15,105 bases of DNA from UMGS1279 sp045577495 (GTDB lineage: Bacteria; Bacillota; Clostridia; Oscillospirales; Acutalibacteraceae). Shown one piece after another: positions 1 to 8,976 of the stretch. Numbering within the stretch: position 1 is the stretch's first letter; each line of letters opens with the position of its first letter. Where the stretch lies: the NCBI GenBank assembly GCA_045577495.1, contig JAZNIK010000038.1:1-15105 (forward strand), written 5' to 3'. The notes under the pieces are model-generated. The model was given only the letters and a program-made list of their open reading frames with translations. It was not told the origin of the DNA and ran no database searches. The position numbers and the translations under genes were made by a program.

Positions 1-3000
1 GGTATAACTTGTAGTAGAAAGTTTTACTGTCTTTGCGTATCTTACAGTTGATGTGCTTGATACATTTCCGCATACCGAACATTTCTTAGATGTTTTACCA
101 TTTTTAGTAAAGGTTGCTTTTGTGGTTATTACTGTTTTATATTTATGTGATGGAACTGTTCTTTTTATACCACAACGATTACAGGTTTTATCACAAGCGT
201 TTGAATAATTATGTCCAAGTGCTTTTCCGCTTGTTGCTTTACATACCGAACAGGTTTTTGCCTTAGTACAGGTAGCCGCACTGTATTTATGATTTCCCGT
301 TGCGCTAATTACAGTATTTTCTTTACGCTTTGTATGACATACTGTGCATTCCTCATGCTTTAGTCCTGATTTACCACAAGTTGCCGATTTATCTGTTACC
401 CATTTAAAGTTATGAGGTGGTGTTCTTGTTGCACCACATATATTACAACTTGTATCACACTTATCCGTATAGCTATGAGCATCTTGGCAACCGCCAAAAT
501 GCCAAGTAGCATTTTGCAAATTAGTATTTTCTTGACCTATTGCAATTTGCTCTTTTTGAACCTGTGAACCTAAATAATAAACATCAGTTAAAGCATTGCT
601 ATAATAATAAAAAGCCATATCGCCGATTGTTACTACACTTTCGGGAATAGTAATTTTTTTAAGGAAAGGACAGATAGCAAATGCACCCATGCTAATGGAT
701 GTTACTCCACTTGGTATTACAATACTTTTTATAGAGGTAAAAGCAAATGCCATTTCTCCAATACTTTCAATACCATTACCAAAATTAACTTCTTCAAGGT
801 ATTCGCAGTAATAAAACGCAGTATTGCCTATGGTTTCAACGCTATCAGGTATAGTTACACTTGTGAGTTTTGAGGATTCAAAAGCCGATTCCCCAATAGT
901 TTCAACTCCGTTAGCTATTGCTACCTCTGTTAGTTTGCTTAATTTAAACGCAGCGATTCCTATAGTTTTAACGCTACTTGGTATAGTTACACTTGTTAAA
1001 TTACAACGTAAAAAAGCCCCATCGCCTATTTTTTTAATTGTATTGGGTATTTTATATGAAGTTCTAGTATTACTATTTAAATACAATACAAGCTCGGTTT
1101 TATCCTTGCTAAATACAACACCATCATCTACAGTTAAATATGGATTTTCACTACTTATGTATACGTTTTCACATTTATTTATTCCGATATCTGTTACAGA
1201 AGATACATTTTTGCCAATCGTAATATTTTTAAGGCTAGAGCAAGGTGAAAATGTGCCATTTTCTATAGTTGTAATGCTATCAGGCAGTATTATGGTTTCG
1301 ATAGTAGTACCACCGCTAAACATACCACTTCTTAAACTTGTGGTATTATCGGTTATAACAACCTCTTTTAATTTTGTATCGGAATCATCACCCGCCCAAT
1401 ATTCCAAACCGGAATGATAATACGCATCATCAACAGATGGATTGGGCTTTTGACCGATAAAATGAGTGGTTAATTTTTTAAGATTAGCACAATCAAAAAT
1501 TATTCCGTTACCTGTATACACTACACTTGAAGGAATGGTAATTTCAGTAATCTTATTACATCTATAAAATGCTTGTGTACCGATGGTTAATAGTCCTTCG
1601 GGCAAAGATATAGATGTTACATTACATCCTACCATAGCCCAACCGGCGATACCCTTTGTACCGTTTTTTACAACAAAATCGCCCGAAGCATCTGTTTCAA
1701 CCTCGATTAAAAAGTTATCAATATATAATGCTTTGCCATCCCAATTATCAAGATTGTCATAAATTGCGGTTCCATAAAAAGCACTTTTATCAATATCTTT
1801 TATAGATTCTGGCAGATTAATGTTTTGAAGTTTTCTACAATAAGCGAAGGCCTCTTCACCTATGTACTCCAAGCCTTCATTAAGCTCCATTTTTTCAAGA
1901 TTTGGGCAACCCCAAAACGCCATATTTTCAATGCTATTAACACTGCTAGGGAGTTTTATTTCGGTTAATCCTGCAGAGTTAAAGGCTTCTCTTCCGATTA
2001 TTTCAACATTTTCGGGCATCTTGATACTGCCAAGACTATCACAACCCCAAAAAGCATACTCACCTATCTCTTTAATGCTTTGTGGTAAGTTTGCACTAGC
2101 AAGTCTTTCAAAATCTCGAAATGCACCGTTACAAATATTTGTTACACCATTTTGGATTTCTAAAGAGAATATAAAATCCTTGTAATCTACCCAAGGTATA
2201 GTGGGATTTGCAAATTCATAAGTATCGCCCATCTCACCCTCACCGCTTATAGTGAGCAAACCGGTAAGTTTATTAAGTGACCAATCCAATTCGTTTATTT
2301 TTCCGCTAACAACATTATCTGCTTCGGTTCCATCGAGGTATACAAAACTATCTTTAAGATAATCGTCATTAGCGCAATACTCTGCTGCTACTGAATTTTT
2401 ATAACAATAAACAATAGGGGCAGTGCGAATGTTATAAAAAGCATCTTCGCCTATATATTCAAGACTTTTTGGCAAGGTGACCTTAGTGAGAATCCAGCAG
2501 CCATCAAAGGCTACACGCTCTATTCTTTTTACACCTTCGGGTATTGATACTTCAGCAAGGTAATTACATGCAGTAAAAGCCTCTTCACCGATAGTTTCAA
2601 CGCTACTTGGTAAATTTAGTTCCACAAGCCCAGTATAGTTAAAAGCGTAATACTCTATGGTTTTAACGCTATTTGGTATGGTTATATTCGAAAGGCTCTC
2701 ACAAGATGAAAATGTGCCCTCGGGTATAACTGCGAGATTATTTGGAATGTTTACTTCTTCAAGCGCAGAACAACTTTGAAAAACATAATCTCCCATATTT
2801 TCAATGCTATTGGGCAAAGAGACACTTTCTAAATTTTCACAAAAACTGAAAGCTAAGTCGCCTATACTTGTTACGCCTTCAGGGATTACTATACTCTTTA
2901 GATTTGCACAATCATAAAATGCATATTTATCTATAATCTTAACGCCAACAGGTATTTGTACATTAATAATATTGTGATTATCATTAAAAGCACTTTCTCC

Positions 3001-3216
3001 TATTTTGGTTACAGGTAGATCATCTATCTCAGATGGTATAACAACTTCTGCATCCGAACCATAATATGAAATAATAGTAACCTGCTCCTCTTCAACCTCA
3101 TAATCAAAAAGACCATCTAAGGTGGTTTCTGCTGAGGCGGTTATGCTAAAAAGCCCTGTGGGTATCACAGAAAATACAAGCATAACTGTTAAAATAACTG
3201 ATAATACTTTTTTCAT
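1..3216 (-). CDS. BspA-like leucine-rich-repeat surface protein, C-terminus beyond window
   Basis: The frame is open from ATG at 3216 to base 1 (1072 codons, no stop), so the C-terminus lies outside the window. An AGAGGG ribosome binding site sits 6 nt before the ATG. Residues 1-29 form a signal peptide ending ITASA|E. Residues about 50-890 hold roughly 28 LRR_5 (BspA/Treponema pallidum) repeats of the form IG..AF..C..L..v.IP.sV. They are broken near residues 300-350 by a stretch (ISGEGEMG, then PW) typical of spacers in this family. From about residue 906 follows a Cys/His-rich region with repeated CxxC units (CNICG, CTVCH, CSVCK, CNRCG, CSVCG), each near an H-x-Y or H-x-F motif. The visible end (VKLSTTSYT) resembles the start of an Ig-like or anchoring repeat. 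Such proteins are secreted or surface-bound and often act in adhesion, but the ligand cannot be read from sequence. The gene starts 51 nt after the cytidylyltransferase gene, so it may be read from the same operon. Confidence 0.92.
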   Translation of the reverse strand, partial: MKKVLSVILTVMLVFSVIPTGLFSITASAETTLDGLFDYEVEEEQVTIISYYGSDAEVVIPSEIDDLPVTKIGESAFNDNHNIINVQIPVGVKIIDKYAFYDCANLKSIVIPEGVTSIGDLAFSFCENLESVSLPNSIENMGDYVFQSCSALEEVNIPNNLAVIPEGTFSSCESLSNITIPNSVKTIEYYAFNYTGLVELNLPSSVETIGEEAFTACNYLAEVSIPEGVKRIERVAFDGCWILTKVTLPKSLEYIGEDAFYNIRTAPIVYCYKNSVAAEYCANDDYLKDSFVYLDGTEADNVVSGKINELDWSLNKLTGLLTISGEGEMGDTYEFANPTIPWVDYKDFIFSLEIQNGVTNICNGAFRDFERLASANLPQSIKEIGEYAFWGCDSLGSIKMPENVEIIGREAFNSAGLTEIKLPSSVNSIENMAFWGCPNLEKMELNEGLEYIGEEAFAYCRKLQNINLPESIKDIDKSAFYGTAIYDNLDNWDGKALYIDNFLIEVETDASGDFVVKNGTKGIAGWAMVGCNVTSISLPEGLLTIGTQAFYRCNKITEITIPSSVVYTGNGIIFDCANLKKLTTHFIGQKPNPSVDDAYYHSGLEYWAGDDSDTKLKEVVITDNTTSLRSGMFSGGTTIETIILPDSITTIENGTFSPCSSLKNITIGKNVSSVTDIGINKCENVYISSENPYLTVDDGVVFSKDKTELVLYLNSNTRTSYKIPNTIKKIGDGAFLRCNLTSVTIPSSVKTIGIAAFKLSKLTEVAIANGVETIGESAFESSKLTSVTIPDSVETIGNTAFYYCEYLEEVNFGNGIESIGEMAFAFTSIKSIVIPSGVTSISMGAFAICPFLKKITIPESVVTIGDMAFYYYSNALTDVYYLGSQVQKEQIAIGQENTNLQNATWHFGGCQDAHSYTDKCDTSCNICGATRTPPHNFKWVTDKSATCGKSGLKHEECTVCHTKRKENTVISATGNHKYSAATCTKAKTCSVCKATSGKALGHNYSNACDKTCNRCGIKRTVPSHKYKTVITTKATFTKNGKTSKKCSVCGNVSSTSTVRYAKTVKLSTTSYT

Positions 3217-3267
3217 TTAAATCCCTCTTTTAATTTTATCTTAAAATATATATTTGAATTTTAAATG

Positions 3268-3927
3268 TTAATCAATCTCTTTTCTGCGATTCATCATCAT
3301 TTCAACTATCGTGATATCCTCGGGATAGGTTACCTTATAATTATCGTTATAATCAAAATAACGATACTCTTTACTCTCTAGCGGCAACTGATGAGCCGGA
3401 TGGCAAAGAGGGGAATTTTCATCGAAATATTTATAAAGTAACTTAAATCGATATGCATCGGGTGCTTGAATTAAATAAAAATCCTCTCTATTTGCAATAC
3501 GGTCCTTATAAGAGCCTAATGCATCAGTGATTTTATAAGCAGTGTTTACAAAATCGTACTCCTCCAACAAATCCATAAACTCATCAATAAGTTTGGGGGT
3601 TATCATCGGACAAGCAGCATTATTTTCGATAATCTTTTCGCAGTTTGGATAATGCTCATTTATATAATCTAGTGCATTTTTTAAGGATTTATTCCTTGTA
3701 TCTCCGCCTTGAACGAGTTTTACATTATACTGTTCTGCCAAGCGACCGCTTTGCATTTCATTAGCATCAACAACAACGATAAAATCATCAATGTTTTTGG
3801 CTTTTTCAAAGGCGTCGATAGAGTACCAAATCATTTCTTTACCAAAAATGGTACAATACTGCTTTGGTTTATCTGCGCCAAAACGCGAACCTATACCGCC
3901 CGCAAGAATAATACCGATAGATTTCAT
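3268..3927 (-). CDS. IspD/TarI-family CDP-alditol-type cytidylyltransferase
   Basis: The protein has 219 residues, close to the family's usual 220-240. AGGAGA lies 7 nt before the ATG. Family landmarks are present: the nucleotide-binding loop ILAGGIGSRFG with KPKQY (residues 7-24), GGDTRNKS (74-81), QAPDAYRF (154-161) and the C-terminal NYKVTYPEDI (196-205). Members transfer CMP from CTP to a sugar-alcohol phosphate: methylerythritol phosphate for IspD, ribitol 5-phosphate for TarI. At the place where IspD has DAARP, this protein has NNAACP (102-107), so it is probably not the housekeeping IspD. Its position as last gene of an operon with two LicD proteins and a polymer ABC exporter favours a role in supplying a CDP-linked precursor for surface-glycan decoration. 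The substrate is not determined by the sequence. A TarI/Bcs1-like role is the best guess, with IspD as the alternative. Confidence 0.85.
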   Translation of the reverse strand: MKSIGIILAGGIGSRFGADKPKQYCTIFGKEMIWYSIDAFEKAKNIDDFIVVVDANEMQSGRLAEQYNVKLVQGGDTRNKSLKNALDYINEHYPNCEKIIENNAACPMITPKLIDEFMDLLEEYDFVNTAYKITDALGSYKDRIANREDFYLIQAPDAYRFKLLYKYFDENSPLCHPAHQLPLESKEYRYFDYNDNYKVTYPEDITIVEMMMNRRKEID

Positions 3928-3946
3928 AATCCATTCTCCTAAAAAC

Positions 3947-4978
3947 TTACTTAGACGCCACCATATTGCGTGGTTTTTCTTTGCCGTTTAGCCAATCCTC
4001 CAGAGTTTCACAAAGCATTTCGGTGCCTCGAACCTGAACATCGTATGCCGAACCTGCGATATGCGGGGTAATAATAAGATTTTTAGCATCCACAAGCGGT
4101 GAATTTGAGGCAATTGGTTCAACAAAGGTAACATCTATTGCGGCACCTGCTAAATGCTCATTATTAAGCGCCTCTATCATATCTGCCTCCTCAACCAACT
4201 CGCCACGAGCAGTGTTGATAAAATAGGAGCCTTTTTTCATTTTTGCAAATGCATTTTTATCGAACATTTTTTTAGTTTCGGGTGTTACCACACAGTGTAA
4301 ACTAACAATATCCGAAAGGCTTAGCATCTCATCAAAACTAACAATTTTAACATAATCGGGAACGGTAGCGGGGTCGACAAATGGGTCAAATGCAACTATA
4401 TTCATTCCAAAAACATTTGCCTTTTTTGCAACAAGTCTACCCGCACAACCAAAACCAACCAGGCCTAACGTCATATAATTAACGCTTTTGCCTCTATATT
4501 TAATAAAGGGTGAGTTTTTATCAAGTCCCCAAACGGTATCGGCATACTCATCGGGCTTTGTTTTTACATCGGTAGTAATAACGCGGTTATGAATCAGCGC
4601 GTTTGTTGATGAAATATTCCTTGTAAGGTCAAGAATATATCCCAAGGTCATATCCGAAACGGCATTTGCATTTCGACCGCTATTATTACAAATTGTAATG
4701 CCCTTTTGCCTTGTAGCATCAAGGTCGATAACCGATTTAACATTACCTCGGCAACAGAGAATAATTTTTAATTTACCTGCATTTTTCAAAACATTTGCAT
4801 CAATGGTATCATACTCGCAAATCAAAATATCATAATCACCGATTTTTTCTGCAAGTTCATTTTGAGGCATAACATCGTGGTCAAGGCAGTATCCGTCATA
4901 AACAAACTCGATTTTATCACTAAACTTTTCAAGCATCGGTTTGATAACCTCTGCCGTAACCAAAGCACGATATTTCAT
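3947..4978 (-). CDS. D-isomer-specific 2-hydroxyacid dehydrogenase family protein
   Basis: This 343-residue protein has the two-domain layout of NAD-dependent D-2-hydroxyacid dehydrogenases (SerA/PGDH-like). The Rossmann motif GFGCAG is at residues 175-180, with an acidic Asp198 at the end of beta-2 (AFDP) that favours NAD over NADP. The catalytic triad is complete: Arg258 (NTARGE), Glu287 (FVEP) and His306 (TPHIAG). The family reduces a 2-keto acid to a D-2-hydroxy acid or the reverse. The substrate is unknown, and there is no C-terminal ACT domain as found in many serine-pathway PGDHs. AGGAGA lies 6 nt before the ATG and abuts the stop codon of the upstream SDR/LicD gene. The stop lies 19 nt before the cytidylyltransferase start, so the genes are co-transcribed and probably coupled in function. 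I infer a role in making a precursor for the CDP-linked donor. Confidence 0.88.
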   Translation of the reverse strand: MKYRALVTAEVIKPMLEKFSDKIEFVYDGYCLDHDVMPQNELAEKIGDYDILICEYDTIDANVLKNAGKLKIILCCRGNVKSVIDLDATRQKGITICNNSGRNANAVSDMTLGYILDLTRNISSTNALIHNRVITTDVKTKPDEYADTVWGLDKNSPFIKYRGKSVNYMTLGLVGFGCAGRLVAKKANVFGMNIVAFDPFVDPATVPDYVKIVSFDEMLSLSDIVSLHCVVTPETKKMFDKNAFAKMKKGSYFINTARGELVEEADMIEALNNEHLAGAAIDVTFVEPIASNSPLVDAKNLIITPHIAGSAYDVQVRGTEMLCETLEDWLNGKEKPRNMVASK

Positions 4979-4990
4979 AAGAGTTCTCCT

Positions 4991-6961
4991 TTAAATTTCC
5001 TTTTCAAACAACTCACCGCGAACATCCAAATCGCGATATTTAAAATCTTTTTCGGTTTCAAAAATGTATTCACCAAGGTCAATTCTTGCAAAGTTATGAG
5101 GCGCCGCCCTTTTGGAAAGAGGTGGCTCAGGCAGATAATTCGGACCGTAATCAAACTCCAAATAATTAGTGTAATCTATTGGGATAGGTGCTTTAAATCC
5201 ACCATCAAAGTCAACCCTTTGAACATCCTCTAAGCCCTCGATAGAAAACGGACCTTTTTTCTGAAGTTTACCTGTACTGTCAATTACATACTTTGCATTC
5301 TTTTTATGTTTATACAAGGTTAAAATAAACTCGTATATCTTATGATAGAAATTAAGTGGGAAAATCCTTAAAAACGGCAAAATAAGCATTTCAAATTTTG
5401 TGTTTTTGTTTTTACGGGGTCTATTAAACCATCTAACCTCAATGATTTTTGAGAGATAATGAACCATACGGCTATGTATCATACCTATGGTTTTATTGTT
5501 GCTTGTTTGGTCGTAGACTAAAACATCAATAAACAGTCCATCGGGATATTCGTGAATTGATGAATATTGTGTTGAAAAATATGTTCCGTTAAGGCGAACT
5601 TTATCAACTATGTAGTGACTACCGCTTTTGTTCCAGTGGCTTGAATAATTATAAATTCCCTTTTGTTCCTTCAAAGCAACCTTACGAAATTTATCAAAAT
5701 CCTTACGGAGCATACCGATATCCAAATCGTCATCCCAAGGAATACTGTGACCATAACGCACCGCACCAAGCATCGTGCCACCACAGAGGAAATATTTAAT
5801 ATTATGCTTATTGCAAAGGTCATCAATATCCTTTAGCATCATAAGCTCCAAATCCTTAATTCGCTCAAGCTTACCTGCATAAATGGCAATATTGCTCTTA
5901 TTGTTGTGCTTTTCGCCCATAAGGTTACAAGCAGTTCTGTATACTGCAGCGCCAAGCGGAATAGCATTGCCCTTCTTCCAACCGCATTGGAAAAACTTTA
6001 AGGTATTAAGGCAACGATAATCAATGCTATCTACCGCCTCGCTGCTAACGCTGATTGAAAGTTTATCCTTGAAGGCTTGGTGAAATGCATCCTTGATTTT
6101 TGCTATTGAGGTACTATGTGAGCAGAAGTTATAAATATGACCTTTTCTGCCACAATATAAAATCTGAGTAGCAAAATTAAACGCATCACGAAGATATGAG
6201 CAAGAAATATGATTTTTATAATCCTCTGCCCCGATTTCAACCTTACCTGTTTCGAAGGAATCCTTAATAAACTTTTCAATATCAAAGGTTCTAATCATAT
6301 TAACCGAGGGTCCAAACAGGTTGTCCACCCTTGCGATATTGATATTTTCAAAACCGTTATTTACGATATTTCTGCAAAGAGCCTCTACCGAAACGAAAAA
6401 TTCCTGCGCTTTTGTTGGTTTTTTGATTTTCTTTTCCATAAAAAAGCCGAACTCACGCTCTGAAAGACTATCAATATTTTTATCGGGAATAGCAGGGTAT
6501 TTAGGCAAAATAAGTGATACGATACACATATTTTTACTGCCCTTTGAAGCAAAATCGGCAACCTTCTTAATAGTATCAAGCCATTTTTCCGCCATTCTAG
6601 GCTTTTCACAGTCTATACAAATCATAAAAGCGGACTTATTCTGCTTTGCCTTTGCCTCAAGGTTATCTATATCCGATATATCGCAATCGGTGTAATCAAA
6701 CTCGGTATATTTTTCGAGTCCCGAATTAACCGAAAAACCACCCATCGACGAAATTAAACCTTTACGCCTGATAGACTCGAATGCGGGAAGCATAAATTGA
6801 CCAAGCCCGTTTTTATCGCTGATAACATAAAAATTATCGTATAAAAATCTGCCTTTTTTCTTTATACCTCTGAATTTAGGTGGATGCATATATCTATTTG
6901 TAAACTGAGCAAATCTACCCACAACTGCAGATAATTCATCCTCTAAAAAAAGCTTATCCAT
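4991..6961 (-). CDS. SDR-like (degenerate) / LicD fusion protein
   Basis: This 656-residue protein has two parts. Residues about 40-345 follow the order of an extended SDR (NAD-dependent epimerase/dehydratase): FYVISDKNGLG (44-54) where the TGxxGxxG loop belongs, FFVSV (188-192) where YxxxK belongs, ARVDNLFGP (210-218) like the LRxxNvyGP motif, YLRDA (256-260) and GHIYNFCS (274-281). The glycine loop is degraded and both the catalytic Tyr and Lys appear to be lost, so this half is probably a binding or structural module. Residues about 365-650 are LicD family, with CGGTMLGAVR (393-402) and IPWDDDLDIGM (407-417), whose Asp cluster binds metal and nucleotide. LicD proteins transfer phosphocholine or a phospho-alditol from a CDP donor to a glycan. 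The start is ATG 6961 with GAGG about 8 nt upstream. No signal peptide or membrane segment is evident, so it is likely cytoplasmic. A TarJ-like reductase role for the first half is possible but unlikely given the missing residues. Confidence 0.85.
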   Translation of the reverse strand: MDKLFLEDELSAVVGRFAQFTNRYMHPPKFRGIKKKGRFLYDNFYVISDKNGLGQFMLPAFESIRRKGLISSMGGFSVNSGLEKYTEFDYTDCDISDIDNLEAKAKQNKSAFMICIDCEKPRMAEKWLDTIKKVADFASKGSKNMCIVSLILPKYPAIPDKNIDSLSEREFGFFMEKKIKKPTKAQEFFVSVEALCRNIVNNGFENINIARVDNLFGPSVNMIRTFDIEKFIKDSFETGKVEIGAEDYKNHISCSYLRDAFNFATQILYCGRKGHIYNFCSHSTSIAKIKDAFHQAFKDKLSISVSSEAVDSIDYRCLNTLKFFQCGWKKGNAIPLGAAVYRTACNLMGEKHNNKSNIAIYAGKLERIKDLELMMLKDIDDLCNKHNIKYFLCGGTMLGAVRYGHSIPWDDDLDIGMLRKDFDKFRKVALKEQKGIYNYSSHWNKSGSHYIVDKVRLNGTYFSTQYSSIHEYPDGLFIDVLVYDQTSNNKTIGMIHSRMVHYLSKIIEVRWFNRPRKNKNTKFEMLILPFLRIFPLNFYHKIYEFILTLYKHKKNAKYVIDSTGKLQKKGPFSIEGLEDVQRVDFDGGFKAPIPIDYTNYLEFDYGPNYLPEPPLSKRAAPHNFARIDLGEYIFETEKDFKYRDLDVRGELFEKEI

Positions 6962-6995
6962 AAAAATACCTCACACAAAAGTAAAATGTTTTTTA

Positions 6996-7754
6996 TTAGT
7001 TATGTAAATCCGCATAATGAAGCGGAACACGCTCATGCTCGGGCGGAAATGCCATATAATCGCCATAAACGTGGGTCATATATTCCTCTGCCTTTTCGGG
7101 TATTGGCATTTGCGTATCCTCGAATTTTTCTAACCTTGGTTTACCAAAAAACGCTTTCGGAACAACCTCTTTTTTACCGCGAACACCAAATATATTGCTA
7201 ACATATTCGGTCTCCTCATACTGCCAACGAGTTAGCCCGTTATATGCCCTACGCTGAAGAAAATCAAGCAATTTTTTAGGCAGACGGCATATGGCAGATG
7301 TTAAGAAATGATTGAATTTGCCTCGGTTTTTACTAGGTCTTCTAAGAACACAAAGATGGTAGACCTTAGCGCATAAACTCTGATATTTTTTTGCTATTTT
7401 TTCATTCGGAATATTATCAATAGCAAACACATCTATACAAGGGGCTTTATCAAGCGGTTGTTCGTTTTTAAACACATGCCCTAGCGGTGCATCGGGGATT
7501 ATATGATTTTCAACGGCAGAATAAACCATACTGTCATCAAGTTCTGACAAAGCCTTTTCCGCCAAATCAAAATCGCGACGCATAATACCAATATCAATAT
7601 CATCATCCCAACGGATAAAGCCTTTATGCCTTAAAACGCCGATACAACTACCGCCTGTAAGATAAAAGGTGATACCCGCTTTGTCTAGGCAATCCGCTAT
7701 TTCTTTTAACATTTCCAGTTCTTGTAATTGAAGCTGCCTTATTGACCTTGACAT
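6996..7754 (-). CDS. LicD family phosphotransferase
   Basis: The protein has 252 residues from ATG 7754. This start is preceded by GGGGTGA, which overlaps the stop codon of the ABC ATPase (TGA at 7761-7759), a usual arrangement for translational coupling. An upstream in-frame ATG at 7790 lacks a ribosome binding site and would overlap the ATPase gene. The LicD signature is clear: LTGGSCIGVLRHKG (32-45) followed by WDDDIDIGI (49-57), which carries the Asp cluster of this nucleotidyltransferase-fold family. LicD members act in the cytoplasm and move phosphocholine, or ribitol- or glycerol-phosphate, from a CDP donor onto a sugar. It is only distantly like the LicD half of the neighbouring fusion, so the two may decorate different positions or use different acceptors. 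Its acceptor is unknown. The gene lies 34 nt upstream of the fusion gene. Confidence 0.88.
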   Translation of the reverse strand: MSRSIRQLQLQELEMLKEIADCLDKAGITFYLTGGSCIGVLRHKGFIRWDDDIDIGIMRRDFDLAEKALSELDDSMVYSAVENHIIPDAPLGHVFKNEQPLDKAPCIDVFAIDNIPNEKIAKKYQSLCAKVYHLCVLRRPSKNRGKFNHFLTSAICRLPKKLLDFLQRRAYNGLTRWQYEETEYVSNIFGVRGKKEVVPKAFFGKPRLEKFEDTQMPIPEKAEEYMTHVYGDYMAFPPEHERVPLHYADLHN

Positions 7755-7758
7755 TTCA

Positions 7759-8961
7759 TCACCCCAAGCATTCGGCATCAATGCTAACAACCCCCGTACC
7801 CAAAAAGTGCTCTGAAACTATTTCGAACTTTTTATTATTCATCAGTAGTTTAACAAAACCTGAATTGGGGTTCCAAATTTCACACGATATATGATAGTGG
7901 CCCGGCAAAAGCTTTAAGTTTTTAAGGGCTATGGACAAGGTATGGTCGCCCTTTTCTTTGTTTATTTCAAAATTTGCACTCTGCCTGTCCGAACCATATA
8001 TTTCTCTTTTTTCGCCATCGAAAATTGTAAAAGCGCATACCAAACGCTCAAAATCAGCTTTTACAGAATAATTAGCCTTAAAGTAAATATCCTCGCCATA
8101 TTCAAACTTTGACAGCGGTTTATCACTAAAGCCATTTGTAAGCATTGCCTTTGAATGATGCAAAATATCATCCTTAGTTAAAATAATATCCTTATCCTCT
8201 TCCCTACGTCTGCGGTTTTCATTTTCGCGCTCGGTTTTTAGGTAGTCTTGATATTTTTGAACTACCTTACCTGTTTCGCCATAGTCCATAAGTTCACCAT
8301 TTTTTATCCACATACAAGAGGTGCAAAACGCCTTGACTGTGGAAAGGTCGTGGCTTACAAACAAGATGGTCTTACCTTTTTTTCTGAACTCTTCCATTCG
8401 GTTTAGGCACTTAATCTTAAATGATGTATCACCAACCGCCAAAACCTCATCAACTATTAAAATATCGGGCTGTAAATTAACGCTAACCGCAAAGCCAAGT
8501 CTTGACTTCATACCGCTTGAATATGTACGCACGGGTTGATATATATAATCGCCGATATCCGCAAAATCACAGATATCCTGCATACGCTTTTCAATCTCCG
8601 CCTTGCTCATACCGATTGTTCTGGCTTTTATATATATATTTTCAAGGCCTGTAAGCTCTTTATCAAAGCCGGAGGTTAGTTCAAGCATTGCAACAATTCT
8701 GCCGTTGGTTTTAATTTCGCCCTCTGTCTGCCTTGTAACACCCGTTATAAGCTTTAGAAGGGTCGATTTACCGTGACCGTTTTTGCCGACTATACCAACA
8801 ACCTCACCGCAAGGAATGGTTACCGAAACATCCTTTATGGCGTAAAACTCTTTATATTTTACTCTTTTGCAAAAGGCGTTAAATATGCGTTTTAAAGAGC
8901 TATCATATATTTTATAAATTTTAGTAAGATTTGTTATCTTTACCGAAAAAACTTCCTGCAT
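7759..8961 (-). CDS. ABC transporter ATPase for polysaccharide/teichoic acid export, with Wzt-like C-terminal domain
   Basis: This 400-residue ATPase is of the TagH/Wzt/KpsT type. It shows Walker A GKNGHGKST (59-67), the signature YSSGMKSRL (147-155), Walker B ILIVDE (167-172) and the switch His204 in FVSHD. After a charged linker (about 243-260, rich in Arg and Glu), residues about 275-397 form a beta-rich domain resembling the Wzt C-terminal carbohydrate-binding domain, which in O-antigen exporters reads the end of the finished polymer. This suggests that export depends on recognition of a terminal modification, possibly one added by the LicD proteins (inference). The ATG lies 15 nt after the permease stop and its ribosome binding site is weak (GCGAG). 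The protein acts at the inner face of the membrane with the permease encoded upstream. Confidence 0.93.
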   Translation of the reverse strand: MQEVFSVKITNLTKIYKIYDSSLKRIFNAFCKRVKYKEFYAIKDVSVTIPCGEVVGIVGKNGHGKSTLLKLITGVTRQTEGEIKTNGRIVAMLELTSGFDKELTGLENIYIKARTIGMSKAEIEKRMQDICDFADIGDYIYQPVRTYSSGMKSRLGFAVSVNLQPDILIVDEVLAVGDTSFKIKCLNRMEEFRKKGKTILFVSHDLSTVKAFCTSCMWIKNGELMDYGETGKVVQKYQDYLKTERENENRRRREEDKDIILTKDDILHHSKAMLTNGFSDKPLSKFEYGEDIYFKANYSVKADFERLVCAFTIFDGEKREIYGSDRQSANFEINKEKGDHTLSIALKNLKLLPGHYHISCEIWNPNSGFVKLLMNNKKFEIVSEHFLGTGVVSIDAECLG

Positions 8962-8976
8962 ATTAAAACTCGCTTT

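Noticed and set aside
1..500. CxxC repeats in the LRR protein tail, considered as zinc-ribbon or rubredoxin-like domains
   Set aside because: The protein is secreted and the spacing follows a known low-specificity repeat of Clostridial surface proteins, so a defined metal-binding fold cannot be claimed.
824..2185. Plus-strand open frames inside the LRR gene (824-1417, 1862-2185)
   Set aside because: They are antisense shadows of the repeat-rich LRR frame, with low-complexity products and no ribosome binding sites.
3230..3267. Inverted repeat TTAAAAT/ATTTTAA between the cytidylyltransferase and LRR genes, considered as a terminator
   Set aside because: The stem is only A-T pairs with no proper T-tract after it, so it is too weak to call.
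7755..7790. Longer LicD start at ATG 7790 (12 extra residues)
   Set aside because: It has no ribosome binding site and would overlap the ATPase gene by 32 nt. ATG 7754 has GGGGTGA correctly placed, and the LicD alignment begins after it.
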